Source: Saccoglossus kowalevskii
Lineage: Eukaryota > Hemichordata > Enteropneusta > Harrimaniidae
NCBI RefSeq assembly: GCF_000003605.2
Contig: NW_003156257.1
Coordinates: 92,726 to 132,315, forward strand
Reading direction: 5' to 3'
DNA: 39,590 nt
Each line of letters starts with the position of its first letter. Position 1 is the first letter of the stretch. Both the position numbers and the translations under genes were made by a program. The notes below the pieces were generated by a model, which did not search any database, was not told where the DNA came from, and worked only from the letters and a program-made list of their open reading frames with translations. This document shows, piece by piece, positions 23,699-34,383 of this stretch.

Positions 23699-26600
23699 TT
23701 AATCAAAGCAATAAGGTTCATCATCAGCAGTTGTAAGATAAAAGACGCCTTCAGGCTCGGCTTTTGCCCGATAACCCATCTCATTGCAGTCTTCAAGTAC
23801 AGCGCTTGGATTACATAATTCCAGTTCAACCATGCATGGATAAGCCTTGAATACACAAGTCGGAGTTATTGAATTCAAGTAGTATGTGGCTGCCATTATA
23901 TGATCACATATTTCTATAATAGAAAAAAATAATACAAGAATGTAAAGTGGTTTAAATTCCATACAAGTGGCATGTTGTAATAATCTTGGAATTGAAGATT
24001 GGTAGAGGTTTTAACATCGTCTATTTTACAAATCATAAAAATACCAAGTGGCAATATATATAACCATAATAACGACAGCAATACTAAGCAAATGGATAAC
24101 TTTATATATAAGTTACACTGATTTTGAACAAACAACATACATTATATACATTATTAAAGCAGCTGCAATATCAATGTAGGTTAGATTTCCTCTGATATTA
24201 AATAGAAACAAAGATACGTGTATGGAATGAAATTATGTCAACTTGAGAACAACGTGTAATATTTCCTTCGTGTTTATTATTATTTTCTTTATTCAGCATC
24301 ACATTAACTATAAGCTATTGTTATCTGTATACATCTATCTCAATAGTGATGGATAAGACAATAATTTATGTTTATGAAGGAACGCTTACCACTTCCAATG
24401 AAAGAACAATCTGGTTGATCTTCGCCACCATTGGGGTAGAAGTCGACATCTCCACACTATGACATAATAAAAGGTGTTAAATCGTGGTTGATTAAGCATT
24501 TGATGCTGTTGTCTAACACTTATTAACTAGAATCAGCAACAATAGTCGTACTCAAAATAATTAATATACCAAGGCACGTGTTACAGTTAATGTGCTGTTT
24601 CGCCTGATACAATATACATGACACAAAACAACATTACCTCCATCCATATACCTAGACCCAAGCTTAATAAAGGGTCGCCATCGGTGTGTATAACATCAAC
24701 AAACTGGGCATCTTTAGGATCAAGGCGAACAAGCGTATGTTGGTTCTCAAATCTAGGTCCTGCAGGGTCAAGTCCTAAATAAAATATAATATCATAATAA
24801 ATAGTATTATTCGCCTATAACCGTAACGCCGTAAGTTTGCGGTATTTTAGGCGGTATTTTCATCCTACCAAATAAAAGAATACAAATTCCAAATATGGAA
24901 TGATTACGCGCGTAAGCGGCCTCTAATAATAAAAACAAACATAGCTTCCACCAGGATTTGACCGGACTTCAAACAAAGAAATTCGCTGATTCTGTTCTAA
25001 ACTTTTTGAATTTCGGCATTCCCATGATGTATCCTTGGAAGGAAAAAATGTATAATAATAAGGTTATTACGAGAATACCTCAAAGTATGCACTCAGACAG
25101 TCCGCTGCGCGTCGGTCGATACCCCAGCTGTACTGTCTTCGTGCATACTTTGAGGTATTCTCGTAATAGCCTCATATTATTTCAGCCCTCATCAATTATC
25201 ATAGCGATAACGTAGTTGTAGGGTTTTTTGCTGAGTTCAGGTATCTACTTACCAGAAATCCTTCCTAACTTAGTTGGTATCTCATTTTCCAAACCTTCGC
25301 CCATGTATCCACATGTATGCCCACCAAGGCTGTGTCCAATGCAATGCATATCCGGATAACCATAACCAAATTCTGCATTGATCGCCCTGGCCAAAAGCTC
25401 GGCTTCTACACCTACTACTCTGGTGTTTGCAACTGACTGGTCGTACAACCTCGTAGCACCTTCTCCCCAATCAGTGATAATAACATTCACATCGTCCTTA
25501 TGAAAAACACCATTGCAATAACTTAAATAAATATTACTTACAATCTAAGTTGAATGTATTCTATCTGTTGTAAGTTAGTAAATGTTTCATAAAATTAGTT
25601 ATGATATCATTGTATCATAGATCTTCGCCCGTATCAACACTAAATCAGCAAGGAGCGGTGGCGTTTGGTTTTTTTTGGGCAGAAACGATTCCCGTGCGTT
25701 AAAATAGTAAATATCACTGCGGCATATTTAAGCAGGGTGTGACTAACACAAATTTAATTTATTCGGAGGTGACAGTGTTATTTTCATGTCGATTGATGTC
25801 TTAAGGTCTTAAGGATGTCTTAGTAATAATATTGATGTTTAGCCAAAGGGTGGCTGTTCCAATAGGTTCATACACTAAATTTCACAGAGCGAATCCTTAA
25901 TTTTGAAAAATAAAACTGTCAAATTTAATGGCGGTTATTTATTAAAGTGAAAAGTGGTGTGATGTACGGGTATTTCAGTGGGTGGGTGGCGTGAGCAGTG
26001 ATATTAAATATCTAAAAATAGTTGAGACCTATTTCGTTGAAAATAATATGTCAAGACTGAATACTAACAATGATGGCAGGAATGGTGCTGCGTTATTTTT
26101 GACAGCGCCAAAACTTGGGAACATATGATAACGACATCCTTTCCACAGAAAAAGAATAAAAGCTATCGCTGCTTTCAATTTAAAAAAAAGATAAGCATGG
26201 TACTCACGAAATCTAGCAAAGCGTCCTTCATGCGATACATCCAAAACTGTGTAATGCCTGCATTCAACCATCCATGAATTATAAATTTTGTTGGTATATT
26301 AACGTTGAAGTTTGAATTGTGAAGTGTCCCTGGCTTTGTTCTCTCAAGTGCCTGCCCTGTTTCCCTGTTCTCTTTAGTATAGAGCCAGAACGTGGTGTCG
26401 ATGTAGGAGGGCTCATCTGGTAGATTATTGACATTGTCAAAAGGGGGATCGTTTGTGAAGCATCGGTTATCTAGGTCTGCAAAACAAATCGTATCGCCTT
26501 GCCCTGATAAAGAGTGAGAAGAGTTTTGTTGATGATATATACACTTTAACTAGACGAACAAAAGGTAAACAAATGTGGAGGTACATTAAAAAATAACAAT

Positions 26601-26829
26601 TAGACAAAAAATGTATTCAAGTTATGATATGTACATACAATTTATAAGTAATTTATTCATTACAACATTATTATGCTGGTGAGAATAAATAAGTTAAAGA
26701 TAAAAATAAGTTGAACGCCATATAAGCAAACAGGCTCAACAATTTACCACTGGGATACTTACCTAGTGCATTGACGCTGGCGAAAGATATCAACCAAATA
26801 ATACGTGTCATTGAACAGATATCAGTCAT
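23699..26829 (-). CDS. Secreted pancreatic-lipase-like enzyme D, catalytic domain only (six coding exons)
   Basis: Coding exons on the minus strand: 26763-26829, 26208-26503, 25253-25496, 24638-24774, 24390-24456, 23699-23913 (1026 nt, 341 residues), phases 1,0,1,0,1. I chose the first ATG; a second in-frame Met follows six codons later ([10 protein letters not shown]) and could be the true start of the signal peptide. Exon 2 reads [19 protein letters not shown], two residues longer between the cysteines than in A-C. Triad: Ser in [14 protein letters not shown], Asp in [10 protein letters not shown], His in ICDHIMA. The lid is seven residues (SFIGSEI). Exon 5 starts [11 protein letters not shown], where all other copies have GHVDF. 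No PLAT domain. A splice acceptor at 26834 directly upstream implies a 5' noncoding exon. Intron 3 carries a dispersed repeat and a long hairpin. Sister copy of E. Confidence 0.9.
24821..25017. repeat. Dispersed repeat, copy 2 (lipase D intron 3)
   Basis: Second copy of the repeat at 10696-10906, with the same landmarks, including the palindrome TTACGCGCGTAA at 24904-24915. It is about 14 bp shorter, mainly from a gap near its start. It lies about 45 bp from exon 4 and immediately beside the hairpin at 25061-25172, which copy 1 lacks. Confidence 0.75.
25061..25172. repeat. Long hairpin: 32-bp inverted repeat with 48-bp loop
   Basis: The left arm (25061-25092) and right arm (25141-25172) match at 31 of 32 positions as reverse complements; both contain GAGAATACCTCAAAGTATGC. 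The pairing continues imperfectly into the loop (CAGACAGT against ACTGTCTT). It sits in intron 3 of lipase D next to a dispersed repeat. The near-perfect match suggests a recent foldback event or selection for the stem. Confidence 0.8.
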
Positions 26830-27538
26830 TTTCCTGTGAAAGAAATATTATTAAAAATGAAATATGCTTTTTATGGAAGTTTATCACTGATAATGAAGTT
26901 CCGGTGACAAGATTAATTTAAAAATTATCTTCGACATGTTTTATATGTATTTTGAAATACCCCTTAACTTTCTTGCGATGAGTTGAGTTCATTTAATTTT
27001 GTTGATATTGCGGTTGTGTTTAGGCCAATAAATCGTGAAACATGTCTTAACACTGTAATGATATTTCGCAGTGATTTTTTTTAGTTTATAATAGTTATAT
27101 ATAAGTGCATGTGATGATATCCGATGAAAGAATAATACTACTGAAAAACATACGACCCAATGATATTGGTGACAACAAATTTATCAATGATTGAGATGCT
27201 CTTGATCGGGTGCTGTTGACACCTAGTTGTATGCCCGATAATCAGCTATAACAACCGTCGATAAAATATTGAAGGCATAACAGTTTTAATTTTTAAAAAA
27301 GAGCCAATCTATGTAGCAGGAAATAGGTTCTTTATGTTCATTGATAGGCATACTTCATTAAACGTAAATCGTGTTTAGATACACAAACTCAGTTACTGGA
27401 GGAATGACAATTCCAAATGTCATTACAGAGGACATATTGTTGAAAATATCTACTATAAGATTGTGAAAATAACGGTCATGCAGAAGAGCAAGGCTGAATG
27501 TTTACAATCAACCTCCACATGTCAAAGTATATACTGAC

Positions 27539-27587
27539 CTTCTGTCGGGAACAAGTAACATGTGTTGGCTGAACAGTGTTTTGTATC
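27539..27587 (-). promoter_or_regulatory. Likely promoter and 5' noncoding exon of lipase D
   Basis: On the minus strand a TATA-like GATACAAAA (27579-27587) is followed by TTCAGCCAACAC and then a donor AAG|GTCAGT at 27539. This aligns with the promoter of E (TATATATAAA, then TTCAGTCAACAC). With the acceptor CACAG ending at 26834 it would give a 5' UTR intron of about 700 nt. Confidence 0.45.
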
Positions 27588-29353
27588 GTTCATTAGTTGT
27601 GAACGAGAGAATCACATCAGATAATAAGTATCAATATGGTGACAATATAATCAAGTCATGGAATCTGTCATTAGTGACCTTCATAAAGTGACATGTGAGT
27701 GTAAAAATGTAAATAAAAAGTTATTAGTCTGCCTGGCTTATTAGTAAGCCCACAAACAAAACATACTTGTTTAAAGCAGGAGAGTCGTCGCTTGCGCATG
27801 CGTCAGATTGCCATAGCGTGTCATTGTTTACAGACAAGCGTCTACCCATGAGCATTTGCGTTTTTAGCGTGTGCTGTTATCGTCGCTTGGGACTCAATTC
27901 CCGTGCGCGCGCAGGTGCAGCCCTCCCGCTTTAAATGTAGCTAACAGCGCACTAACTGCGCGCTTATATAAATTATACGATATCCGATTTGTTAGCCTTG
28001 TACGGAAAAAAACAGGTTCACATTTCGAAGAAATCTCGTATTTCTTAAAATCACGCAATGTTCCAGGTCTACGTGGTCAACACTAAAAAAACGCCCATAC
28101 TTCTTAGGTTAATTTTCACTAAATGTCTACTTTGTTGTTGAACTGAAAGTCTGGTTAGCGAGTTACGGGCTACTGAACTCGTCGCAAGGGTAACGAATTA
28201 CAAACTGTAATTTCCAAATAGTTTACCTTGAGTTTGTAAGTCGAACTTTGTTCATCTGCTCATGCTGACCCCTGACACATCAAAAGGATTATCAAAAATA
28301 CATCGCCATGTCTCTCACTAAATATCCTAATTAGTTAAAATTAATTAGCCGTTTGCTAAGTACGAAATCTCAAAGAATTATTTGAAAGATCATCTAGATT
28401 ATCAAACCTCGTCGCATGGTGGCGCTATTCATGGTGATCTCTTTTGATTTGGGCGCGTGTGTGTTTCTTTTTTTTTTTTGCTGCATGGCGTACTAGTTGA
28501 ACACATCCGTCGTTAGCACCTACTGAACCTTTCTTATATGTTGTATAAATGAAACATGTTTAACTTCACTTTTTTGTGTAAATTATGCATCGTCGGTTTT
28601 ACCAATTGAATTTATTAGTAGTAGTTGAAATATACTAGAATTATTGCCATGTTCCTCCCGAGGGTTCGCCCATTCGTCTGACAACCAGAAAACGCGATGT
28701 TCTGACGGACCGATGATCCGATGTTCTGACCACATAAGCCGATTTATATTTGCCACTAGCTGACCTGTATATAAACTCGATATAACCTAATCAAGGTTAC
28801 ACAATTATGTTGCGGGCAGATCATAACACGAAAACCAGGCACAAGTAACAATACTAACAAATATTGCCTAGTGTGTTGAAATCATTGCAGTGTTTATGTC
28901 GTGTTCTGTATAACGCACAAACAAAACACATTATGTAAGTCACGTCGTTGCCTTTCGTCGGCATTCCATCGCTTCCGTGCATACATGTGTCAATCCGAGA
29001 AATCAAAACTAGAAATGTATATGTTTGTTGGCTTTGTAATCGATTGCTTGTTAAAGGGATTAAGGCAAAGAAAAATGCAATATCTCTAAAACCAAGAGTG
29101 ATACAGATAATTTGTCTTGCACGAAACTAATTCATATCGTGGTGAATATATGTACACAATATGAGAGTAATAGTGATCAAAGGTTTGATTTCCTTTAGTT
29201 TAATTTGCCGAAACTTTATCTGAATTAACGGATACCATAATACAAATAAAATATACAGGCATTACTACTTACCTACCAGAATATGTATAGCTTGTCTGAC
29301 CATTCAAGTTCATAACGAAACTTTGAATTGCTTGGTTAAGTTTATCCTTCAAT
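27588..29353. other. Spacer between lipases D and E, left part
   Basis: No gene recognised. Contains a small GC-rich inverted-repeat element at 27770-27935 and short poly-T tracts (for example near 28470). Open frames here (about 60-70 codons) have no motif. Confidence 0.4.
27770..27935. mobile_element. Possible small MITE with TTAA-type ends
   Basis: TTTAAAGCAGGAG at the left and CTCCCGCTTTAAA at the right are reverse complements at 12 of 13 positions and bound a 166-bp, markedly GC-rich segment. TTAA at both ends could be a target duplication, as in piggyBac-type elements. The inverted repeat is short, so this may be chance. Confidence 0.3.
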
Positions 29354-29751
29354 CTCAGACTAATACAATAGACCATTTTCCGTACACTGCGAGAATCACG
29401 CGTTATGCGTGAAATCGAACGTAAAAACAGGACAAACAAAGGTCATAGCGTCGTAGTCGCGTCAAACATCGCGTGGGATTCGACAAACGCGAAAGTATTT
29501 CGGGGACATTTCCATGCTTAATAATGTGCTGTCCACATTTAATGATAGGCAATTTCGATTAAGTAAGGGTATTCGGAAGCAATATTCCTCTGTCGAAGAT
29601 CGGCCGGTCAATGTAAGCTGCGAAATAAAGAAATTCTAGTTCAAAATCAAATCGTTCGATTTTTGCGGCAGACGTTCGACGCGCGTCTTTCATGCATCTC
29701 GCGAGATCTCGCAATTGTTCAGAAAATCACCTATTGTATTACTAGTCTGAG
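29354..29751. mobile_element. MITE-like element with about 28-bp terminal inverted repeats
   Basis: The left end (29354-29380: CTCAGACTAATACAATAG then ACCATTTTC) and the right end (29722-29751) are reverse complements apart from a 3-nt indel and two mismatches. The 398-bp interior is GC- and CpG-richer than its surroundings, has no coding capacity, and contains palindromic words such as CTCGCGAGATCTCGC. It reads as a non-autonomous DNA element. The target duplication is unclear. Confidence 0.65.
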
Positions 29752-30219
29752 CCTCAATATAGTTCGTTAGCGTTGTCACTGTTATAGCGCCCTCTAAGTT
29801 ATAATGACGGAATACCGTGTCAGGTACTGGAGTACTTATTGTATGTCATCTTTTGTTTTCCGAGTCAAAACCCGTCTTCCACCAGTGTGATTTTCTCTCT
29901 CCTACCAATTTTTTTTCAGAATGTTTGACGTTATTTATATGTCATTTGTTCCCGAGGTTCAAACTTTGGTGTGATTGCGCAATGTTTTACATCACGTAGT
30001 AGTTTACTAGTGAAAATAATTGTTAATGGTTCAACACATATCGCGATTTGTCGTGAATACATTAAATTACATAAAAACATAATTTGTTATGTTATTTCGA
30101 CATTTGCTACTGACTTGCTTCCTGACACATAACTGTAATCTTATAGTACGAGCATATTCCAAAGCGGATTAACTGTTATAACACTAAACTACAGATGAAG
30201 AGAATGTCTTGTATTGTTT

Positions 30220-30281
30220 ATTGCTTACATGTTACATGTTGTACATTGCTTACATGTTACATGTTGTACATTGCTTACATG
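30220..30281. repeat. Minisatellite, 25-bp unit, 2.5 copies
   Basis: ATTGCTTACATGTTACATGT plus TGTAC, two exact copies and a partial third. Confidence 0.9.
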
Positions 30282-30906
30282 CATCTTATGCAAAATCCGA
30301 TTAATAATAACCAGACCACCTCATGTTAATAGCCTTTCAAGTTGTTATCCCCATATAAAATGTTTGTTTGAAGAAAAACTGCCTAAAATTATGCACAAAT
30401 GAAGTTTTATGTTAATGCATTATTTTCTAAACAAATAAATAGTGATCATCAGAATGTTCTAATAAGATATTGATAGTACCCATCCTATAACTACTTATTA
30501 TTTTTACCGGATGTAACCAAACGAAATTTTGAAATATGGTGAGAAGTTTTTACCATAAGAACTAATACTTCTCTAGGTATTTGAATTATGCATACTAATG
30601 AGATCATAATACCATATATGGTCTTCATTGTATAAATCATTGTATGTCCCTATCTGAAACGCTTGTGCATAATGATGAGATCGCAAACCATATATGGTTA
30701 TCTGTTACGTTAGTTACATCGCTTCTGTACTTGCTTCACTGCATGCAATGACAAATCAGCATAGGTGCTTGAGATTTCACAGTAATGTGTAATAATGAGT
30801 TATGATAATCATATTCTTAACGATGCATTCAATATATGCACTGGTTACGTTGTTCATAAAACAGTGCTTGAGATATTACAACTATGTATATGAAGAGGCC
30901 ATAAGA

Positions 30907-30982
30907 TGTGTTGTTGTTGTTGTTGTTGTTGTTGTTTTTGTTGTTGTTGTTGTTGTTGTTGTTGTTTTTGTTGTTGTTGTTG
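30907..30982. repeat. TTG trinucleotide microsatellite
   Basis: A (TGT)n run interrupted by two TTTTTG variants. It makes the false poly-Val and poly-Cys frames in this stretch. Confidence 0.95.
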
Positions 30983-31155
30983 TGATCAAGTGTGTAATGA
31001 TCGAGTGCAGCTGGAAAACATACTAGAGTCTGTGGGGAATAATATTGGGCTGACTCGTGATACCTGTGATACCTGTGAATTTGATTGACTACTGATCAAT
31101 GTTATATATATATATATATATATGATCTCTATTTACAACAATTATCGACATCAAA

Positions 31156-31161
31156 TTTATT
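31156..31161 (-). terminator. Poly(A) signal of lipase E
   Basis: AATAAA on the minus strand, about 37 nt past the stop codon. Confidence 0.6.
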
Positions 31162-31197
31162 CATATAATCTTCAGAAAACTGGTATAATATTCGAAA

Positions 31198-34071
31198 TCA
31201 GTCAATACAGTACGGTTCATCATCAGCAGTTATAACGAAAAAAATGCCTTCTGGCTTTGGTTGTGCCCGATAACCCATCTCATTGCAGAATTCGTCTGGC
31301 GCATCCAATTTACAATCTTCTATACTTATATCGCACGGGTAAGCCTTGAATACACAAGTTGGGGATATTGAGTGGTAGTAATAGTCAACGGCCCTCATAT
31401 GGTCACATATTTCTAGAATTGAAAGTAATATAATAGTATAATTCATTGTCACGACAAGCAATAATATTCTCACTTTTGCGAGACAAAATATTCGACATTT
31501 CCACCACCTAGCATGAACAAAATAAAAATTAATGTTGTATACATCACGTGCGTTGTTGAAATGTAGGCCATCTCAGCTATAATTTCACCTAAATTCGTGA
31601 ATACATCTAACAACGCTGTTGACTCGTTCATCGAGTTGTGTTCCATATAGATACCTATATTCTGGTTAGAGAAGCGAACAACAACCTCGATATGACCATG
31701 GCTATTCAACCAAAGATTTATTAGCGTTAAATGATCGACGTTTTAGTGCATTCATATTTATACTTCCACTGAACCATCTAAGTCTTAATAAATACGAGTG
31801 AGTTTAATTAAGTGCTTACCATCCCCGACAAGGGGACATCCCGGCTGGTCTTCGCCACCATTTGGGTAGAAGTCAACATGGCCACACTATGGTGTGATAA
31901 AAGAGCTGATTAGTAATTGAATGCCATATACGTATATTTGCAGTCACCAGGTGGTGGAAGTTTAACGAGCACGTGTGGAATTATTCTCAAAGGATGTGCC
32001 TTTGTTTGAATATCTGGCTTGGGGACATTTCTTAGATTTATATCAGATTGATGATATTAGTATCAAGATAGGAATAAAAATAAAAAGTACCGTTCTCCAT
32101 ATACCTAAACCCAAGCTGTATAAGGGATCGCCATCAGTGTGCATAACCTCAACAAACTGGGCATCTTTTGGGTCAACGCGAACGAGCTCGTGCTCATTTT
32201 CAAACCTGGGTCCCGCCGGATCGAGTCCTAATAATAACATAAATACAATGTCAATACATTCAGCAAGCGTTTCACATGCTCATACAATCGTCGCTAATTT
32301 GTATTGCTGCTTCCAAATATGAACTTACCAGAAATATTTCCTAACTTGGCTGGAATCTCATCTTCCAAACCCTCACCCATGTATCCACATGTGTGACCAC
32401 CCAGGCTGTGACCAATACAATGCATATCCGGGTAAGTGTATTCTGGATATATTGAATTGATCCATCTGGCTAAGAGCTCGGCTTCGGCACCCACTACTCT
32501 GGTGTTTGCAACAGATTGGTCGTAAAGCTTTCTAGCACCCTCGCCCCAGTCAGTGATAATAACGTTAACATCATCCTTATGACAAAATTACAATGCAATG
32601 AAAGTGTCAACACAATAGCATTATGCCATGTAACAGCAGCATCAACATTGAAACCATAACACAACTTTCTATCCGTTGTTATTTTCATATCGGAAAACTA
32701 TTTTCATTCTCAATGTCGATGGTAATCGCGTGCATTACTACAAAGTGGCAGAACTGTATAAATGGCTTATTAACTCTATATTTAAATGTAAAATTTGTTG
32801 ACGCCCCTAGTAAAACAAATAACACAAGGTTCAAAATATAGATCTTGGTATTTGTAACAAAACTAAACCATTACCTCACAAATATAAATATTTGATATAG
32901 TGAAGTATATTACGTAGTCGTTATTGTCAAACTGCTGATGTTCTGCAGTAAATCAGTCTTTGGTTTACTGGCAACGTGTATGTCATTTCAGCAGTCAAAC
33001 GCGTTTTATTCTTTAGACTGCTCAGAATATTGTTTATGTATTGTTAATGCTAATTCTAAATGTACTTACGTTTTGTAACAGTGCGTCTTTCATGTCATAC
33101 ATCCAACCTTGCGTAATACCATCATTCAACCAGCCGTGAATTATAAATTTGGTTCTAATATTAACATTGAAGTCTGAATTGAGAAGTGTCTCGTCTTTTG
33201 TTCGAACTAGATTCTGTCCTGTTGTTGGGTTGTCCTTAGTATAAAGCCAGAACGTGGTGTCGATCTCTGAAGGCTCATCTGGTAAGTTATTAACATTGTC
33301 ATATGGAGGATCGTTTGTGAAGCATCGGTCAGCCAGGTCGGCAAAACAAATCGTATCGCCTCGTCCTAATAACAGGTGAAAAGAATGTTAACGAAGTGAT
33401 ATGCATTGAAGTCATCATAAAAACAATATCAGCCTACATTAGCTGAACAAACCATCAAATAATAATCTGTCAATAATGTATGAATACGAGTTGTCGATCA
33501 ACGAATATAACGCCATCAAGTAAACAACGGACATCATAGTCAAAACCGCGCATTGAACAAGTGAACATTCTATATTCCATGTTTATTATACGCATAGCGT
33601 CTTTTTGTGCTTGTTTACACTTTGTTGAATATAGGGCCCTCTATAATTTGAATATATTTTTTATTTAATTTTGTCTTGGAGCGGGTCAGAGTAAAACATG
33701 TTCAAATTACAATTAAATATGTATTGCAAAGAAAATGGTAGAAAAAAGTTTCTGTTTGAAATTAAGATTACCAATTTGCTTGAGACAATGTATGGCGAAG
33801 CTGAACAATGATACTAAGGTTTCGGTTACTGCTGGTTATGCCTCTTAACTATTATATTGGTCAGTATGTTCTAATAACTTCAGTGGTGAATATTTTCACT
33901 GCAGACATTACTAGTGTGGCATGACTATACATACGGCCTATTATTCATTTGGAGAATTTGATTCTGTGCTTTTGACCCAAATGTCACATATATCACAACT
34001 GATTCAACACAATAGTTCTTACCTAGTGCAATGATGCTAGCAAAAGTTAATAACCACATACAACGTGCCAT
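31198..34071 (-). CDS. Secreted pancreatic-lipase-like enzyme E, catalytic domain only (six coding exons)
   Basis: Coding exons on the minus strand: 34023-34071, 33070-33365, 32329-32575, 32091-32227, 31820-31886, 31198-31412 (1011 nt, 336 residues), phases 1,0,1,0,1. The signal peptide is MARCMWLLTFASIIALG. Exon 2 reads [19 protein letters not shown] with oxyanion loop FIIHGW. Nucleophile [14 protein letters not shown], acid [16 protein letters not shown], histidine ICDHMRAVDYY. The lid is seven residues (PLVGDEI). It ends DEPYCID with no PLAT domain. The exon 4 donor (ACG|GTACTT) is weak but conserved in position. Intron 5, which splits the lid, is 407 nt and contains a 79-codon open frame of unknown meaning. 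Upstream, an acceptor at 34094 and a TATA box at 34374-34383 point to a 5' noncoding exon. Closest relative is D. Confidence 0.91.
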
Positions 34072-34316
34072 TTTGCTGCTGACAGTTTTTTACCTGTGCA
34101 AGAAACATTATTGCAGGGAAACAAGTTCACAAGGAATCCATGATTGAAAATACAATAATTATAGACACAACAGTGCATACTGAATGAATACAAGTTTATG
34201 TCGAGATTATATTTGTGAAGGTAAAAAAAAGCGCAATGTAAATAAGTTAGATTCAGTTTATTTTAATTGAGTCATGAGTTTTTGTTTAGGTCAATATATC
34301 GTCAGCAATTCCTTAC

Positions 34317-34383
34317 CTGAATTCTGGTCTACCGTCTGGCAAGAGCAAAAGCAACGCGTGTTGACTGAATGCGTTTATATATA
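34317..34383 (-). promoter_or_regulatory. Likely promoter and 5' noncoding exon of lipase E
   Basis: On the minus strand TATATATAAA (34374-34383) is followed by TTCAGTCAACACGCG and a donor TTCAG|GTAAGG at 34317. The matching acceptor TTGCACAG ends at 34094, 22 nt upstream of the ATG. The 5' UTR intron is about 220 nt. The downstream word TTCAGYCAACAC is shared with D. Confidence 0.5.

Larger units (their letters stand above)
29752..31155. other. Spacer downstream of lipase E with simple repeats
   Basis: Holds a 25-bp minisatellite (30220-30281), a diffuse repeated motif near 30590-30890, a TTG microsatellite (30907-30982) and a TA microsatellite (31104-31123). No gene recognised. Confidence 0.5.

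Noticed and set aside
28660-28740. Possible tRNA-like fold around the CCGATGATCCGATG words
   Set aside because: No acceptor stem or T-loop could be built; only a small local duplication.
30802-31088. Poly-Val and poly-Cys frames
   Set aside because: Produced entirely by the TTG microsatellite.
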